A stretch of 64,000 bases of DNA from SXTU01 sp964496695 (GCA_964496695.1 CAZCBE010000020.1:1-64000); one strand, 5' to 3'. Positions 16,843-25,580 are shown, counted from the first letter of the stretch. Notes: generated by a model from the letters alone, not told the origin. Translations and numbers: made by a program.

Positions 16843-17691
16843 CTACTGGGTGCTGGCGAGCCAGGCGAGGACTTGCGCGGCGGCTTTGGAAGTTCCGGTG
16901 CCGAGGACGTTGTGGTCGGCAGTCCAGACGATGTGGTTGGCGCGCCAGCCGGGGCATTCGCGGCGGAGCCAGCGTTGCGCGGGCAGCCAGGGGACCACGG
17001 GGTCGAGCACGCCGGTGAGGTGGAAGACGGGCAGGGTGGCGGTGCGGGCGATGGGGCGCGGGTCGTTGGCCGCGATCAGGCGGAGGCGATGCACGGCGGC
17101 CTGGCGCAGGGGTTCGCTCCAGCGGGCCTTGAACTCGCGCAGGGCGGCGAGGACTTCGGGGTTCTGCTTGAAGCGCCAGCGGGCGAGCACGGCGTAGGTG
17201 CTCACGATGGCGCTCAGCCAGGGCAGGGGAGCCCGGCGGCAAAGCCATTCCGTGGCCCGCACGCCGCCGAGCCACGGGTGATGCACGAAGCCGCCGGCGA
17301 GGATGAGGCCGTCGGCGTGGAATGGAGGTAGCCGCCGAGGTGACGAGGCGGATGGTGTGTGCGTCGGGTCCGCCTCCTCACGTCGGCGGCTACGGGACAG
17401 GAGGGGCCAGGCGACTTGCGAGCCGAAGGATTCCGCCAGCAGCCAGCCATGCTTGATGCCGTGTTCCTGCAACTTCGCTTCGACTGCGGCCGCGAAATCC
17501 TCCAGCGACCATGTCACCGTATCCGGATACGTGAACTCCACGAAGCGCACGCGCCCGGCCACTGCCAGCCGGAAGCGCGTGACCAGCAGCCAGTCGCCGT
17601 GCAGGCCAGGCAGGTAGATGAGCGTCGGCAGCGCGGCGTCACCGTGGATGCGGATTTGGAGAACGTCTGAGGTCATGGGCGATGAACTCAT
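16843..17691 (-). CDS. Alpha/beta hydrolase carrying an in-frame palindromic insertion
   Basis: A protein of 282 residues. The nucleophile elbow appears as LAESFGSQ (Ser near residue 90), with likely acid in LTGVLDPVVPW and histidine in ADHNVLGTGT, giving a Ser-Asp-His triad. No signal peptide, so probably cytosolic. Between the elbow and the next strand, residues of the form SRRREEADPTHTP come from the 66-bp palindromic element 17328-17393 of family C, which adds 22 codons without breaking the frame. A second in-frame ATG at 17676 is an alternative start. Substrate unknown. Confidence 0.82.
   Translation of the reverse strand: MSSSPMTSDVLQIRIHGDAALPTLIYLPGLHGDWLLVTRFRLAVAGRVRFVEFTYPDTVTWSLEDFAAAVEAKLQEHGIKHGWLLAESFGSQVAWPLLSRSRRREEADPTHTPSASSPRRLPPFHADGLILAGGFVHHPWLGGVRATEWLCRRAPLPWLSAIVSTYAVLARWRFKQNPEVLAALREFKARWSEPLRQAAVHRLRLIAANDPRPIARTATLPVFHLTGVLDPVVPWLPAQRWLRRECPGWRANHIVWTADHNVLGTGTSKAAAQVLAWLASTQ
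17328..17393. repeat. Family C palindromic element inside a coding sequence
   Basis: A 66-bp element with arms GTAGCCGCCGAGGTGACGAG and its near complement ending in CGTCGGCGGCTAC. Its length is a multiple of three and it is fully open in the host reading frame. Other copies are at 54538-54606 (in frame in the DUF6797 gene) and, as a half, at 56716-56740. It inserts a charged, proline-containing loop after the nucleophile elbow of the hydrolase. Confidence 0.9.
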
Positions 17692-17695
17692 GGTC

Positions 17696-17765
17696 GTAGG
17701 CGAGAAGGTGAGAGGTCGCTATCTTCCCACGGAAAACAAGTGAGACTCCTCACGTCGTCTCCTAC
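17696..17765. repeat. Family C variant between hydrolase and amidohydrolase genes
   Basis: A 70-bp element with ends GTAGGCGAGAAGGTGAGAGG and GACTCCTCACGTCGTCTCCTAC. It starts four bases upstream of the alpha/beta hydrolase ATG and ends six bases beyond the amidohydrolase stop codon, filling nearly the whole spacer. Confidence 0.75.
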
Positions 17766-17770
17766 GGCGT

Positions 17771-18904
17771 TCATGGAGGCAGCAGTTCACGGGAGCGCTG
17801 GAATATGGCCTTCGGCACGCCGAGCGCCTGCTTCAGTTCCACATCGCGGTCCCAAGGGTTTTCAATCGCGCTGATGCGAGAGCGTTGTTCGCTCGTGAGT
17901 TGCAGGGGGTAGCAATAGGGCGAGCACAGGGCTGTGTTGATGAGCGGGAAGTCGGAGCCGAAGAGGAGGCGGCCCTGCCACTCGGGGCGCGTGAGGGCTT
18001 CCTGGAGATAGCCCAGCTTGTTGACCTGCGTGAGCGAGGAGATTTCGGAGAAGAGGTTGGTGTATTGCGCCATCATGGGCGCGAGGCGGTCGGTGTCCCG
18101 CTGGCCAGCGTTCGCGCCGGTGGAGGCGATGTGGGCGACGATGACGGTGACGCCGAGCTTGAGCGGGAGATGGAGGCGCTGCGGGTCGCAAAGTTCATCG
18201 CGGGCGCTGGTGAAGGAACGCTCCTGTCCGGCGTGCGTGAGGAGCGGGAGCTTCAGTTCAACCAACTTTCGATAGAAGGGCGTGAGGCGTTCATCGGCGG
18301 GGTCGAACTGCATGATGCTGGGAATCCATTTTACGAGTCGGGCACCGTTCGCCTTGGCCCAGTCGAGCTGCGCGAGGGCGTCCTTGCGCAACGGGTTGAT
18401 GCTCGCGCCGAAGAGGAGGTTGGTGGTCTTGGCGGTCTCGCGGGCGACGAACTCGTTGGGCACGTAGATCTCGGTGCGGGTGCGGTCCAGTTCGCCGTTG
18501 CCATCCATCACGCCGTCCATGGCCAGGAGGATGGCCTGGCCGACGTGCCGGCTCCCGGCAAGCTGCTGGGAGATGAGCTGCACGACGTGGGCATCGCCCT
18601 TCTCGATCAGTTCCTCGCGCGTGGTGCCGAAGCTGTTCAGGTAGATCCGCAGTTTCCAGCTCGATTCCATCTGCTTGGAGATGAAGCACCCGCTGTCGCC
18701 CGCACCGATGCCGGCCGTGTGGCAGTGGATGTCCAGCAGCTTGGCTTCCGGCAGTGGCTCGGTCGGGCGATACGGGCCGGTGTGGAAGACCTTGCAGGCC
18801 ACGCAGCCGCCGAGGGAAAGCGTCAGCAGGGTGATGGCGAAGATGCGCGGCCACCGGCGTTTCTGCGGCGGGGTGGATGCCGTGGGAGCGGTTTCGGTGC
18901 TCAT
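17771..18904 (-). CDS. Membrane-anchored amidohydrolase (amidohydrolase_2, TIM barrel)
   Basis: A protein of 377 residues. The start at 18904 is favoured because a membrane anchor or lipoprotein-like segment follows (IFAITLLTLSLGGCVACK, near residues 22-40). Metal-site motifs of the amidohydrolase superfamily are visible: DIHCHTAG near 57, LTHAG near 225, AHIAS near 258 and FGSDFPL near 320. It would hydrolyse or decarboxylate a small molecule facing the periplasm. Substrate is unknown. The upstream lipase gene ends 91 bp before the start, so co-transcription is possible. Confidence 0.85.
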   Translation of the reverse strand: MSTETAPTASTPPQKRRWPRIFAITLLTLSLGGCVACKVFHTGPYRPTEPLPEAKLLDIHCHTAGIGAGDSGCFISKQMESSWKLRIYLNSFGTTREELIEKGDAHVVQLISQQLAGSRHVGQAILLAMDGVMDGNGELDRTRTEIYVPNEFVARETAKTTNLLFGASINPLRKDALAQLDWAKANGARLVKWIPSIMQFDPADERLTPFYRKLVELKLPLLTHAGQERSFTSARDELCDPQRLHLPLKLGVTVIVAHIASTGANAGQRDTDRLAPMMAQYTNLFSEISSLTQVNKLGYLQEALTRPEWQGRLLFGSDFPLINTALCSPYCYPLQLTSEQRSRISAIENPWDRDVELKQALGVPKAIFQRSRELLPP

Positions 18905-18995
18905 GCCGGAGGGGAGTCTGCCCGCGAAACACGCGAATAGACGCGAACGGGAAGACGGCGAAATGAGGAACTCAGGGCTATAGCTTGATTCGCGT

Positions 18996-19751
18996 TCATT
19001 CGCGTGATTCGCGGGCAAGTTGTCGGTGGTTGAACCGCCCTTGGGTGATGAAGGTCGCCGCCTGCTCGCAGACTTCGCGGTGGCAGATCATGAAGCTGTG
19101 GCGGATGGGCAGCACGAGATGGTCCGTCATGCCGGACAGCTTGGTGGACTCGACGGCGACCCGGCCGTCACCGGGGTGCGCGGGATCGAACCATTTGCTC
19201 AGGAGCGAGCCGCTGCCGGCGATGACGCCGAACTCGCAGTTCAGCGGGCCGGCCCGCTGCGGGAGATCGTCCGACGCGGTGCCCAGGCGTGCGAGATTCG
19301 GCCCCATCACCCAGCGCGCTACGGCGCTGTGCTTGAACGGGTGGGCCATTCTGCTCCCCTGATTGGGTGGGGCCAGCATGACCACGCGGCCCAGATTGGT
19401 GATGGCGTGCTGGGAGAGATATTGGCGCAGCGCTATCCCGCCCATCGAGTGAGTGACGAAGTGGACCTTCTCGGTGCCGGCGGGAAGCTTCGTCTGCAGC
19501 GCGCGATGCAGGTGTGATTCCACGGCCTCCTCCAGCGGCGTGCGCCAGGTGGGATAGGCGAGGTTGAGGACGTGATAGCCCTGGTGCTTGAATGTCCACT
19601 CCAGCCGCTTCATGGCCAATGGCGCGCCGTAGAGGCCATGCAGAAGGACGACCGTTTCGGGCTTTGCAGCCAATACTGTCGGCGCTGCGGCACAGGTTGT
19701 CACGGTGCCGAGGGTGAGCAGGCAGGATAAATGTCGCAGGCAGGCCCTCAT
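18996..19751 (-). CDS. Secreted triacylglycerol lipase-like alpha/beta hydrolase
   Basis: A protein of 251 residues from start 19751, which exposes a signal peptide (MRACLRHLSCLLTLGTV...). The oxyanion motif VVLLHGLYG is near residue 33, and the nucleophile elbow VTHSMGG lies near 100, followed by MLAPPNQGS, typical of lipases of the LipA/EstA kind. The C-terminal histidine is probably in RHSFMICH. Its start overlaps the stop of the upstream membrane protein by four bases (ATGA), so the two are translationally coupled. Confidence 0.85.
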   Translation of the reverse strand: MRACLRHLSCLLTLGTVTTCAAAPTVLAAKPETVVLLHGLYGAPLAMKRLEWTFKHQGYHVLNLAYPTWRTPLEEAVESHLHRALQTKLPAGTEKVHFVTHSMGGIALRQYLSQHAITNLGRVVMLAPPNQGSRMAHPFKHSAVARWVMGPNLARLGTASDDLPQRAGPLNCEFGVIAGSGSLLSKWFDPAHPGDGRVAVESTKLSGMTDHLVLPIRHSFMICHREVCEQAATFITQGRFNHRQLARESRE

Positions 19752-20236
19752 GCGGAGAAGGGCGCGCCATTCGCACCCCGGAACCAGGTGATGCCCATGG
19801 CCAGAAGGGTGTAGGCAAACCAGTAGAGCCAGACGCGCCAGAGTTCCTGAAGCAGGCATTTGCGGATGTTAGCCAAGGCCCAGACGGTGACGGTCGCCCC
19901 GGTGGCGCCGACCAGCAGCGCGATCAGGACATTCTCTCCGAGCGAGGTGGGCAGTTGCCTCCCTAAGTTCAGATAGTAAGTGGCGAATGCGCCGGCACCG
20001 CAGATTGCTCCATAGGCAACACCCAGCACGCCCATCGCAGCCAGGACGCCCACGAGAGGCTTCCGTTCGCTGGCACCGGTGCTGGCAAAACCGGCACAGG
20101 CGAACATGGCGAAGAACATCCCAAGGATCATCAGCGGCACTCCCGCCAGCGCGATGATTGGCGAACTGGCCCAAGACGCCCCCAAGGTGACCAGGAGCAG
20201 GCCCAAGACAGAGGACGCTTTGTGCCAGACAGTCAT
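19748..20236 (-). CDS. Small polytopic membrane protein, unknown function
   Basis: A protein of 162 residues with about four hydrophobic segments (near 8-28, 30-52, 62-85, 104-122) and a Trp-rich C-terminal segment (WRVWLYWFAYTLL). No family recognised. It overlaps both neighbours by four bases: its start overlaps the acyltransferase/synthetase stop, and its stop overlaps the lipase start. This tight packing suggests one operon running from 25476 down to 18996 and a possible membrane-lipid role, by context only. Confidence 0.75.
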   Translation of the reverse strand: MTVWHKASSVLGLLLVTLGASWASSPIIALAGVPLMILGMFFAMFACAGFASTGASERKPLVGVLAAMGVLGVAYGAICGAGAFATYYLNLGRQLPTSLGENVLIALLVGATGATVTVWALANIRKCLLQELWRVWLYWFAYTLLAMGITWFRGANGAPFSA

Positions 20237-22581
20237 GTTTTCGCCTGGTTAACCATAGCCTGTAATTCGCGGTGGTTCACCTTGCCGGTGCCGAGTTTGG
20301 GAATTTCCTTCACCACGACGATCTCGCGCGGAACGCAGAGGTTGCTGAGGCCCTTGCCTTTGACGGCGTCGCGGATTTCAGCGGCGGTGAGCTTCGGCTC
20401 GTTCGTGCAGCAGATGAGGGCCTCGCCCTTGTCGGCGTCGGGACGGGTGACGACGGCGGTCTGGCAGCGGAGACCATATTGGGGAAATGCGCCGGCCAGG
20501 GCGTCCTCGACGGCGGTGAGGCTGACCATCTCGCCGCTGATCTTGGCGAAGCGCTTCATGCGCCCGCGGATGCTCACGAAGCCCTCGGTGTCCACGCTCA
20601 CGATGTCGCCGGTGTCATACCAGCCGCCGAGTTCCTGGAACTTCGCGTTGGCGTCGGCGTTGAGGTAGCCCTTCATGATGTTCGGGCCGCGCACGAAGAG
20701 GCGGCCGGTGGCGATGGGACGAGAGGCCAATGCCTCGGGAGTGGGCGGGAGAGCGGGGACGGTGCTGGGCGCGACGGGCGCGGCATCGGTGCTGGCCGGC
20801 TGACCGGTGGCAGGTGGGGCGTCCGTGTTGGCTGGCTGGCCCGCAGCCGGTTCCGCTGCGGGAGCAGCGGGAGCGGCGGGGGCATCGCCTACGCCGTCCA
20901 CGGGTTCGACGCGCCACTCGACGCCGGGCAGGAAGCGCCCCGCCGTGCTGTGCTTGGGCTCGAGCGGCGTGGTGGCGCTGACGCACGGGCTGCACTCGGT
21001 CGCGCCGTAGCCTTCAAAGACGCGCACGCCGAACTTCTGCGACCACAGTTCCGCCGTCGCCTGCTGGAGTTTCTCCGCGCCGGCGAAGAGGTAGCGCAGG
21101 CTGCGGAAGTCGTAGGGATGCGCCTTGCGGCCGTAGCCGTTGAGGAAGGTGTTGGTGCCGAAGAGCACCGTGCAGTCGCGGTCGTAAAAGACCGTGGGCA
21201 CCACGCGGTAGTGCAACGGGGACGGGTAGATGAAGATGTAGTTCCCGCGCACGAGCGGCAGCACCAGCCCGGCGGTGAGGCCGAAGCTGTGGAAGAACGG
21301 CATCGCGTTGAAGAAGCGGTCGCCGTCGAGCAGGTCGCACTTGGCGAGGAGTTGCCGGACGTTGGCGAGCAGGTTGCGATGAGAGAGTTCGACGCCTTTG
21401 GGCACGCCTTCGGAGCCGCTGGTGAAGAGGATGACGGCGGTGTCGGTGGGTTGAGAGTTGAGAGTTGAGGGTTGAGAGTGGAAGAAGGTGCCGACGAGCG
21501 CGGTGAACTTGTCGAAGGGGGCGATGGTTTCGCGGACGTCTTCCAAGTAGATCAGTTTGATGCCGGCTTTTTCGAAAGGCTCGGATTCGAGCTTGGCGCG
21601 TTTGATGAAGGCGCGGGAGGTGACGATGTGCTTGAGGCCGGCGAGTTCGGTGCAGGCGAGCATCGTGGCGGTGCCGGTGGAGTAGTTCAGGATGGCGGGG
21701 ACTTTGCCGTGTTGCCAGAGGGCGAGCAGGACGACGGGGGTGGCGTTGACGTTCGGGAGCAGGACGCCGATACGGTTCGTAGCGCGACACTCCGATGTCG
21801 CATCTCGACACTGGAATGTTGAGCTACACTCTTTCGCGAGCCGTTCGCCCATGAGCTTCGCACCGATGAAGAGCTTGCGGTAAGTGAGCTGCGTCAGCGT
21901 GGCGTCTTCGAGGATGACTTTGCCCGGCTCGTCCGAGGCGGCCTGGGCGATGGCGGCGGGAACCGTCTTAGGCCCGAAGTCCATCTCCGCGTTGAACTGC
22001 TGGTTGACCATCTGGTCGCGCAGCCAGCGAGTGTAGAGCGATCTGCTTTGGGAGGTGCTCAGGTGCTCTTCCTTCGGCGGAGTGAGGAGGTCGCTGAAGT
22101 GCGTGGTGACCGGGGGGAAGCAGCGTTTCCAGCCGTTGTTCGGCGAGTAGGGTAGCCGGCTTGCCCCGCGCACGTAGGCGGTGATGACCTTCGCGTGGGT
22201 CTTGTGGATGAGGAAGCCCGTGCCGTCGAAGAGCTTCATCAACGTGCCGGTGCGGGAGAGTCGGCCCTCGGCGAAGAGGACGAGCTTGCCGCCCTTGGAG
22301 AGGAATTCGGCCATGTGCTTCACGGCGTAGGGCGAGGCGTTGTCTATGGGGAAGGTGCGCGAGTTCACCATGACGAACTTGTGGAACCACGACTTCTGCG
22401 CGGTGGTGCTGGAGGTGACGAATTTCCAGTCGCTGTCCAGGCACACGCCGATGAAGAGCCAGTCGAACCACGAGGTGTGGTTGGGGATGAGCAGCACCGG
22501 GCCGGGCGTGCGGAGCGCGTCCTCGTTGAACGCGCGGAAACGGAAGAGCAGCCAGACCAGGAAGCGGAGGAAGGATTTCAT
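20233..22581 (-). CDS. aas: Bifunctional lysophospholipid acyltransferase/acyl-ACP synthetase
   Basis: A protein of 782 residues with two domains. An N-terminal PlsC-type acyltransferase (about 1-190) has the catalytic NHTSWFD (His35, Asp40) and the glycerophosphate-binding FAEGRLSRTG. The AMP-dependent synthetase domain (about 215-780) has the phosphate loop FTSGSEGVPKGVELSH, then YGATECSPCVS, YDTGDIVSVD and the C-terminal Lys in KLGTGKVNHREL. The layout matches E. coli Aas. Three low-complexity intrusions are visible: a palindromic element (residues about 252-268), a period-7 repeat (about 368-377) and an Ala/Pro-rich segment with a duplicated GQPANTDAPPAT-like block (about 566-612). Lnt and LplT are encoded immediately upstream. 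Confidence 0.9.
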   Translation of the reverse strand: MKSFLRFLVWLLFRFRAFNEDALRTPGPVLLIPNHTSWFDWLFIGVCLDSDWKFVTSSTTAQKSWFHKFVMVNSRTFPIDNASPYAVKHMAEFLSKGGKLVLFAEGRLSRTGTLMKLFDGTGFLIHKTHAKVITAYVRGASRLPYSPNNGWKRCFPPVTTHFSDLLTPPKEEHLSTSQSRSLYTRWLRDQMVNQQFNAEMDFGPKTVPAAIAQAASDEPGKVILEDATLTQLTYRKLFIGAKLMGERLAKECSSTFQCRDATSECRATNRIGVLLPNVNATPVVLLALWQHGKVPAILNYSTGTATMLACTELAGLKHIVTSRAFIKRAKLESEPFEKAGIKLIYLEDVRETIAPFDKFTALVGTFFHSQPSTLNSQPTDTAVILFTSGSEGVPKGVELSHRNLLANVRQLLAKCDLLDGDRFFNAMPFFHSFGLTAGLVLPLVRGNYIFIYPSPLHYRVVPTVFYDRDCTVLFGTNTFLNGYGRKAHPYDFRSLRYLFAGAEKLQQATAELWSQKFGVRVFEGYGATECSPCVSATTPLEPKHSTAGRFLPGVEWRVEPVDGVGDAPAAPAAPAAEPAAGQPANTDAPPATGQPASTDAAPVAPSTVPALPPTPEALASRPIATGRLFVRGPNIMKGYLNADANAKFQELGGWYDTGDIVSVDTEGFVSIRGRMKRFAKISGEMVSLTAVEDALAGAFPQYGLRCQTAVVTRPDADKGEALICCTNEPKLTAAEIRDAVKGKGLSNLCVPREIVVVKEIPKLGTGKVNHRELQAMVNQAKT
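21451..21478. repeat. Period-7 tandem repeat inside aas (TTGAGAG x4)
   Basis: Four heptamers, TTGAGAG TTGAGAG TTGAGGG TTGAGAG, read on the coding strand as a Ser/Gln/Pro-rich stretch just before FTSGS in the adenylating domain. Because the unit is seven bases, gain or loss of one copy shifts the frame. Confidence 0.9.
21779..21827. repeat. Family D palindromic element inside aas
   Basis: GTAGCGCGACACTCCGATGT and TGGAATGTTGAGCTAC form the arms of a 49-bp element with no stop in the host frame. A longer copy (64 bp) lies upstream of the MarR gene's stop at 25514-25577. The insertion adds a Cys/Ser/Arg-rich loop near residue 252 of the protein. Confidence 0.8.
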
Positions 22582-22587
22582 GGGGGA

Positions 22588-22618
22588 AGGATTAAGATCA
22601 GGAGCAGGATTACGATTT
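22588..22618. repeat. Short purine-rich period-6 repeat
   Basis: GATTAA GATCAG GAGCAG GATTAC GATTTA, a degenerate hexamer run in the 28-bp spacer between aas and lnt, overlapping the last codons of lnt. It resembles 16193-16250. Confidence 0.55.
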
Positions 22619-24148
22619 AGAGGCGGCGGGGGAAGGCTGTTTCCTACGTTGGTAAGTTAGGACGGCAGCCCAGCCAAGTAATGCCCAACTAGTCCACGCG
22701 GAGAGCCGGCCCAGCCAACGGTCGGGGGGAATGCGACCAGTCTCACCGACCTTGAGTGTGCCATTGAGCATGGCGAGGTCTCCGGGGAAGGGTGCGGTGG
22801 CCGTGATGCGACCGTCGCGCTCGATGAGTTGCGAGATGCCGGAACTGGCGACGCGCAGCACGGGCAGCCGATGCTCTGCTGCCCGCACCGGCGCGATGCG
22901 CGCATGGAGGCGGTGCTCATAGGCACCCCACTCGATCTCATCCGCCGTGGGCACGATCAGCGCCTGCGCGCCGAGGCGCACGAGTGTGTCGGTGACGCTG
23001 GTGAAACTCTTGTCATAGCAGATGCAGAAGCCCAGCCGGCCCCACGGTGAATCCCACAGCTTTTGTTCCGGTGCGGGCAGGCCGTCCGCCATCAGTTGGA
23101 TCGGAATGGTCTTGGCCTGCTTGTGCAGGACGTTGCCATCGGGCCCGATCACAAAGACGGAGTTGTAGAACACCTTGCCGTCGTCGCTCACCGGGTCCTT
23201 GCCGCCGGCGACCAGGTGGATTTTCTCTTGTTCGCACCACTTGCGGACACGCGGGGTCACAAGGCCATCGAAGGCGAGTTCACTCAAGACGAGCACTTGC
23301 GCCCCGGGCTGCTTTGCGCGGAGGAGCTTCAAGGCTTCGAGGACTTCCAGGTCGTGCTTGTGCTCGATTTGAATGGCGGCGATGCGCAGAGGCTTCGCCC
23401 CGGCAGATTCATTGACTGGCGAGAGCAGGGGCACGTTGCAAACCAAGGCCAAGAGTGCGAGTCCGGCGGCGGTGGCCCCGAGCCTTTGCTTGCGAGGCAG
23501 AAGTGCCAGCCACGCACACGACGCCATGAGCAAGAAGCCGACGCCATAGACACCCGGCCAGTAGATCAGTTTGAGGTTCGGCCCTTCGGCGAAGGCGTAA
23601 CCTGCGCTCAGCCAAGTGAAGCGGAGGAAGTAGAGTTCGCTGCGGAAGAACTCGAAGCCCATCCAGAGCACGGGGGCAAGCCACAGCGCAGTCTTCACGC
23701 CGAAGCGGGCCCGGACGAGGTGCTGGGTCATCACATACATCCCGAGCCAGAAGGCCAGCACGGCCCACAAGGCAACGGCCGAGAAGCCGAAGATGGTGTA
23801 GAAGAAGCCGAGTTGAGGGCCGAAGCACAGCAGGCCAACCGTGACTCCGGCCCACATGGCGCGGCGTGGGGTGGAGACTTCGGACAGGCGGAAGACAGCG
23901 AAGAGATAGACTGCAATGAGGAAGGCGAGCGGCGGGAACAGGAAAGCGAGGTGAAAACTCACGACGCCAGCCGCACCCCAGACCACTGTTGTCCGCCAGC
24001 CGGGCTGAGCCGATGCGCCGTGAGGGGGACACTCTTGTCCCCCGGCCGGCGCTTCAGCAGCGTGGTCTGGGCTGGCTGGCAAAGGGGACAGGAGTGTCCC
24101 CTTCACGGGAGGCGGCGCTCCTGTGGGTTTTTGGTCGGTGGTTTTCAT
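22610..24148 (-). CDS. lnt: Apolipoprotein N-acyltransferase
   Basis: A polytopic inner-membrane enzyme of 512 residues, normal for the family, which adds the third acyl chain to lipoproteins using a phospholipid and releases a lysophospholipid. After about six membrane segments comes the nitrilase-like domain with the catalytic triad candidates: Glu in LVLSELAFDG, Lys in AKTIPIQLMADG and Cys in CICYDKSF. A final membrane segment lies near the C terminus (TSWALLGWAAVLTYQ). Residues 15-43 are entirely encoded by the 87-bp palindromic element 24020-24106, so the cytosolic N-terminal tail is repeat-derived. The neighbours aas and lplT could recycle its by-product. Confidence 0.93.
   Translation of the reverse strand: MKTTDQKPTGAPPPVKGTLLSPLPASPDHAAEAPAGGQECPPHGASAQPGWRTTVVWGAAGVVSFHLAFLFPPLAFLIAVYLFAVFRLSEVSTPRRAMWAGVTVGLLCFGPQLGFFYTIFGFSAVALWAVLAFWLGMYVMTQHLVRARFGVKTALWLAPVLWMGFEFFRSELYFLRFTWLSAGYAFAEGPNLKLIYWPGVYGVGFLLMASCAWLALLPRKQRLGATAAGLALLALVCNVPLLSPVNESAGAKPLRIAAIQIEHKHDLEVLEALKLLRAKQPGAQVLVLSELAFDGLVTPRVRKWCEQEKIHLVAGGKDPVSDDGKVFYNSVFVIGPDGNVLHKQAKTIPIQLMADGLPAPEQKLWDSPWGRLGFCICYDKSFTSVTDTLVRLGAQALIVPTADEIEWGAYEHRLHARIAPVRAAEHRLPVLRVASSGISQLIERDGRITATAPFPGDLAMLNGTLKVGETGRIPPDRWLGRLSAWTSWALLGWAAVLTYQRRKQPSPAASKS
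24020..24106. repeat. Family B palindromic element in frame within lnt
   Basis: An 87-bp copy (29 codons) of the element seen between genes at 6108-6184. Arms GTGAGGGGGACACTCTTGTC and AGGGGACAGGAGTGTCCCC enclose a different centre. It starts and ends on codon boundaries of lnt and encodes VKGTLLSPLPASPDH and then GGQECPPHG. Confidence 0.92.
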
Positions 24149-24186
24149 TCGCGTCCTTTGGCGTGTTTCGCGGGCAAGCGATCAGT

Positions 24187-25476
24187 TCACACCTTCGCCT
24201 CCTCCTTCACGGAAGCCGGGAATTTCAACCAGGCGAGCAAGGCCGCGACCATCACGGCGAGGACGAGGAAGACTTGCGAGGCGGAGAGGTGGGCCTTTAC
24301 GCAGGCGAAGACCAGCAGGCCGGCCAGCACCATGCCGAGGTTGTCGCAGAAGTTCTGCACGGCGATGGTCTTGCCGAGCTTGTTGGGGTCGGACTCAGCC
24401 TGGAGCGCGGCGTTGAGCGGGATCAGGAAGAGGCCCGCCGCGAAGCCCGCACCAATGAGCAGGCCCATCACCACGGGCAGGATGACCAGCACGGTCTTCT
24501 TCACACCATCCGCGCCCGCGTTCTGGATGAGCTGCTGCCCGATGTGCTGCAGGCCCAGCGGCTCGACGGCGAAGACCGCGAGCAACATGGCCGCGAGCAG
24601 GACGCCGTAGCGGCGCGTGCGGCTGAGGTCGCTCACGGCCAGTAGCTTGCCAGCGGTGAGGCTGCCGGCCATCACGCCAACACTGAGCCACAGGCCGAGC
24701 AGGGCGATCTGCGTGTTGTCCGGGAGCTTGAGCACATCGAGGCCCCACGCTTGGAAGTTGATCTTCATGGTCGCGCCGCAGACCCAGAAGAGCGCGGTGC
24801 CAACGAGCACCTTGCCCAGGCGCGGTCCGGCGAAGAGCGCGCGGAAATGGCCGAAGAATTCGGCGACGCTCTGGCCGACGCGGACAGTCACATCCGACGG
24901 AGTGCGCTCCATGAAGAAGTTCAGCGCGAGCGAGGCGCCGAAGATGGCGGCGACGATGATGTAGCAGATGCCGACGGGGAGCTGGTCCACCATTACGGAG
25001 CCGACGATGGCTCCCATCAGGATGGCGAGCAGCGTGAGCAGTTCGACCATGCCATTGGCCTTCACGAGGCGTTCGCGCGGGAGGATTTCGGGGAGGATGC
25101 CGTATTTGGCCGGGCCATAGACCGTCGCGCCGATGCCGACGAGGAAGTAGCCCGGTGCCTGCCAGATGTAGCCGAACCAGATGCTCAGCGCGCAGAGGCC
25201 GGTGCCGAGGAGTTTTAGGAAATTGCCGCCGGCGAGCCATGAGGTCTTGGCGTAGCGGTCGTTGAGATAGCCGGCCAGCGGGGCGAGCAGGATGTAGGGG
25301 ATGAACAGGATGCTCGTGTAGATGGTGCTGCGGGTGCGCAGCTCATCGGAGGTGATCGCGCCGGTCTTCGCCAACAGCGTGAGCTGGCCCACGATAACGG
25401 CGAGGATGGCGTTGTCGCCCAAGGCGCCTAGGAACTGGCTGGCGAGCAGAAGGGGATAGTTGCGGGTGGATTTCAT
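24187..25476 (-). CDS. lplT: Lysophospholipid transporter of the MFS (LplT-like)
   Basis: A 12-helix major-facilitator protein of 429 residues; E. coli LplT is about 397. The N terminus LLLASQFLGALGDNAILAVI and the loop GPAKYGILPEILPRERLVKANG near residue 122 are characteristic of LplT, which flips lysophospholipids to the cytosolic leaflet for reacylation by Aas. It lies 38 bp upstream of lnt, with aas next, so the block holds producer, flippase and reacylase. Its first 16 codons are present a second time at 25581-25628. Confidence 0.9.
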   Translation of the reverse strand: MKSTRNYPLLLASQFLGALGDNAILAVIVGQLTLLAKTGAITSDELRTRSTIYTSILFIPYILLAPLAGYLNDRYAKTSWLAGGNFLKLLGTGLCALSIWFGYIWQAPGYFLVGIGATVYGPAKYGILPEILPRERLVKANGMVELLTLLAILMGAIVGSVMVDQLPVGICYIIVAAIFGASLALNFFMERTPSDVTVRVGQSVAEFFGHFRALFAGPRLGKVLVGTALFWVCGATMKINFQAWGLDVLKLPDNTQIALLGLWLSVGVMAGSLTAGKLLAVSDLSRTRRYGVLLAAMLLAVFAVEPLGLQHIGQQLIQNAGADGVKKTVLVILPVVMGLLIGAGFAAGLFLIPLNAALQAESDPNKLGKTIAVQNFCDNLGMVLAGLLVFACVKAHLSASQVFLVLAVMVAALLAWLKFPASVKEEAKV

Positions 25477-25513
25477 GGGAGTCAGAGGAGGATGCGGGAG
25501 GTTGGCTCACCAA

Positions 25514-25577
25514 GTAGCTCGACATTCCAATGTCGCGAAGGGCCGCGACAGGACTCGACATTGGAATGTCGAGCTAC
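25514..25577. repeat. Family D palindromic element upstream of lplT
   Basis: A 64-bp element with ends GTAGCTCGACATTCCAATGT and ATTGGAATGTCGAGCTAC. It lies between lplT and the duplicated fragment of its own 5' end, so its arrival may be linked to the duplication. A related copy is inside aas (21779-21827). Confidence 0.9.
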
Positions 25578-25580
25578 GTT

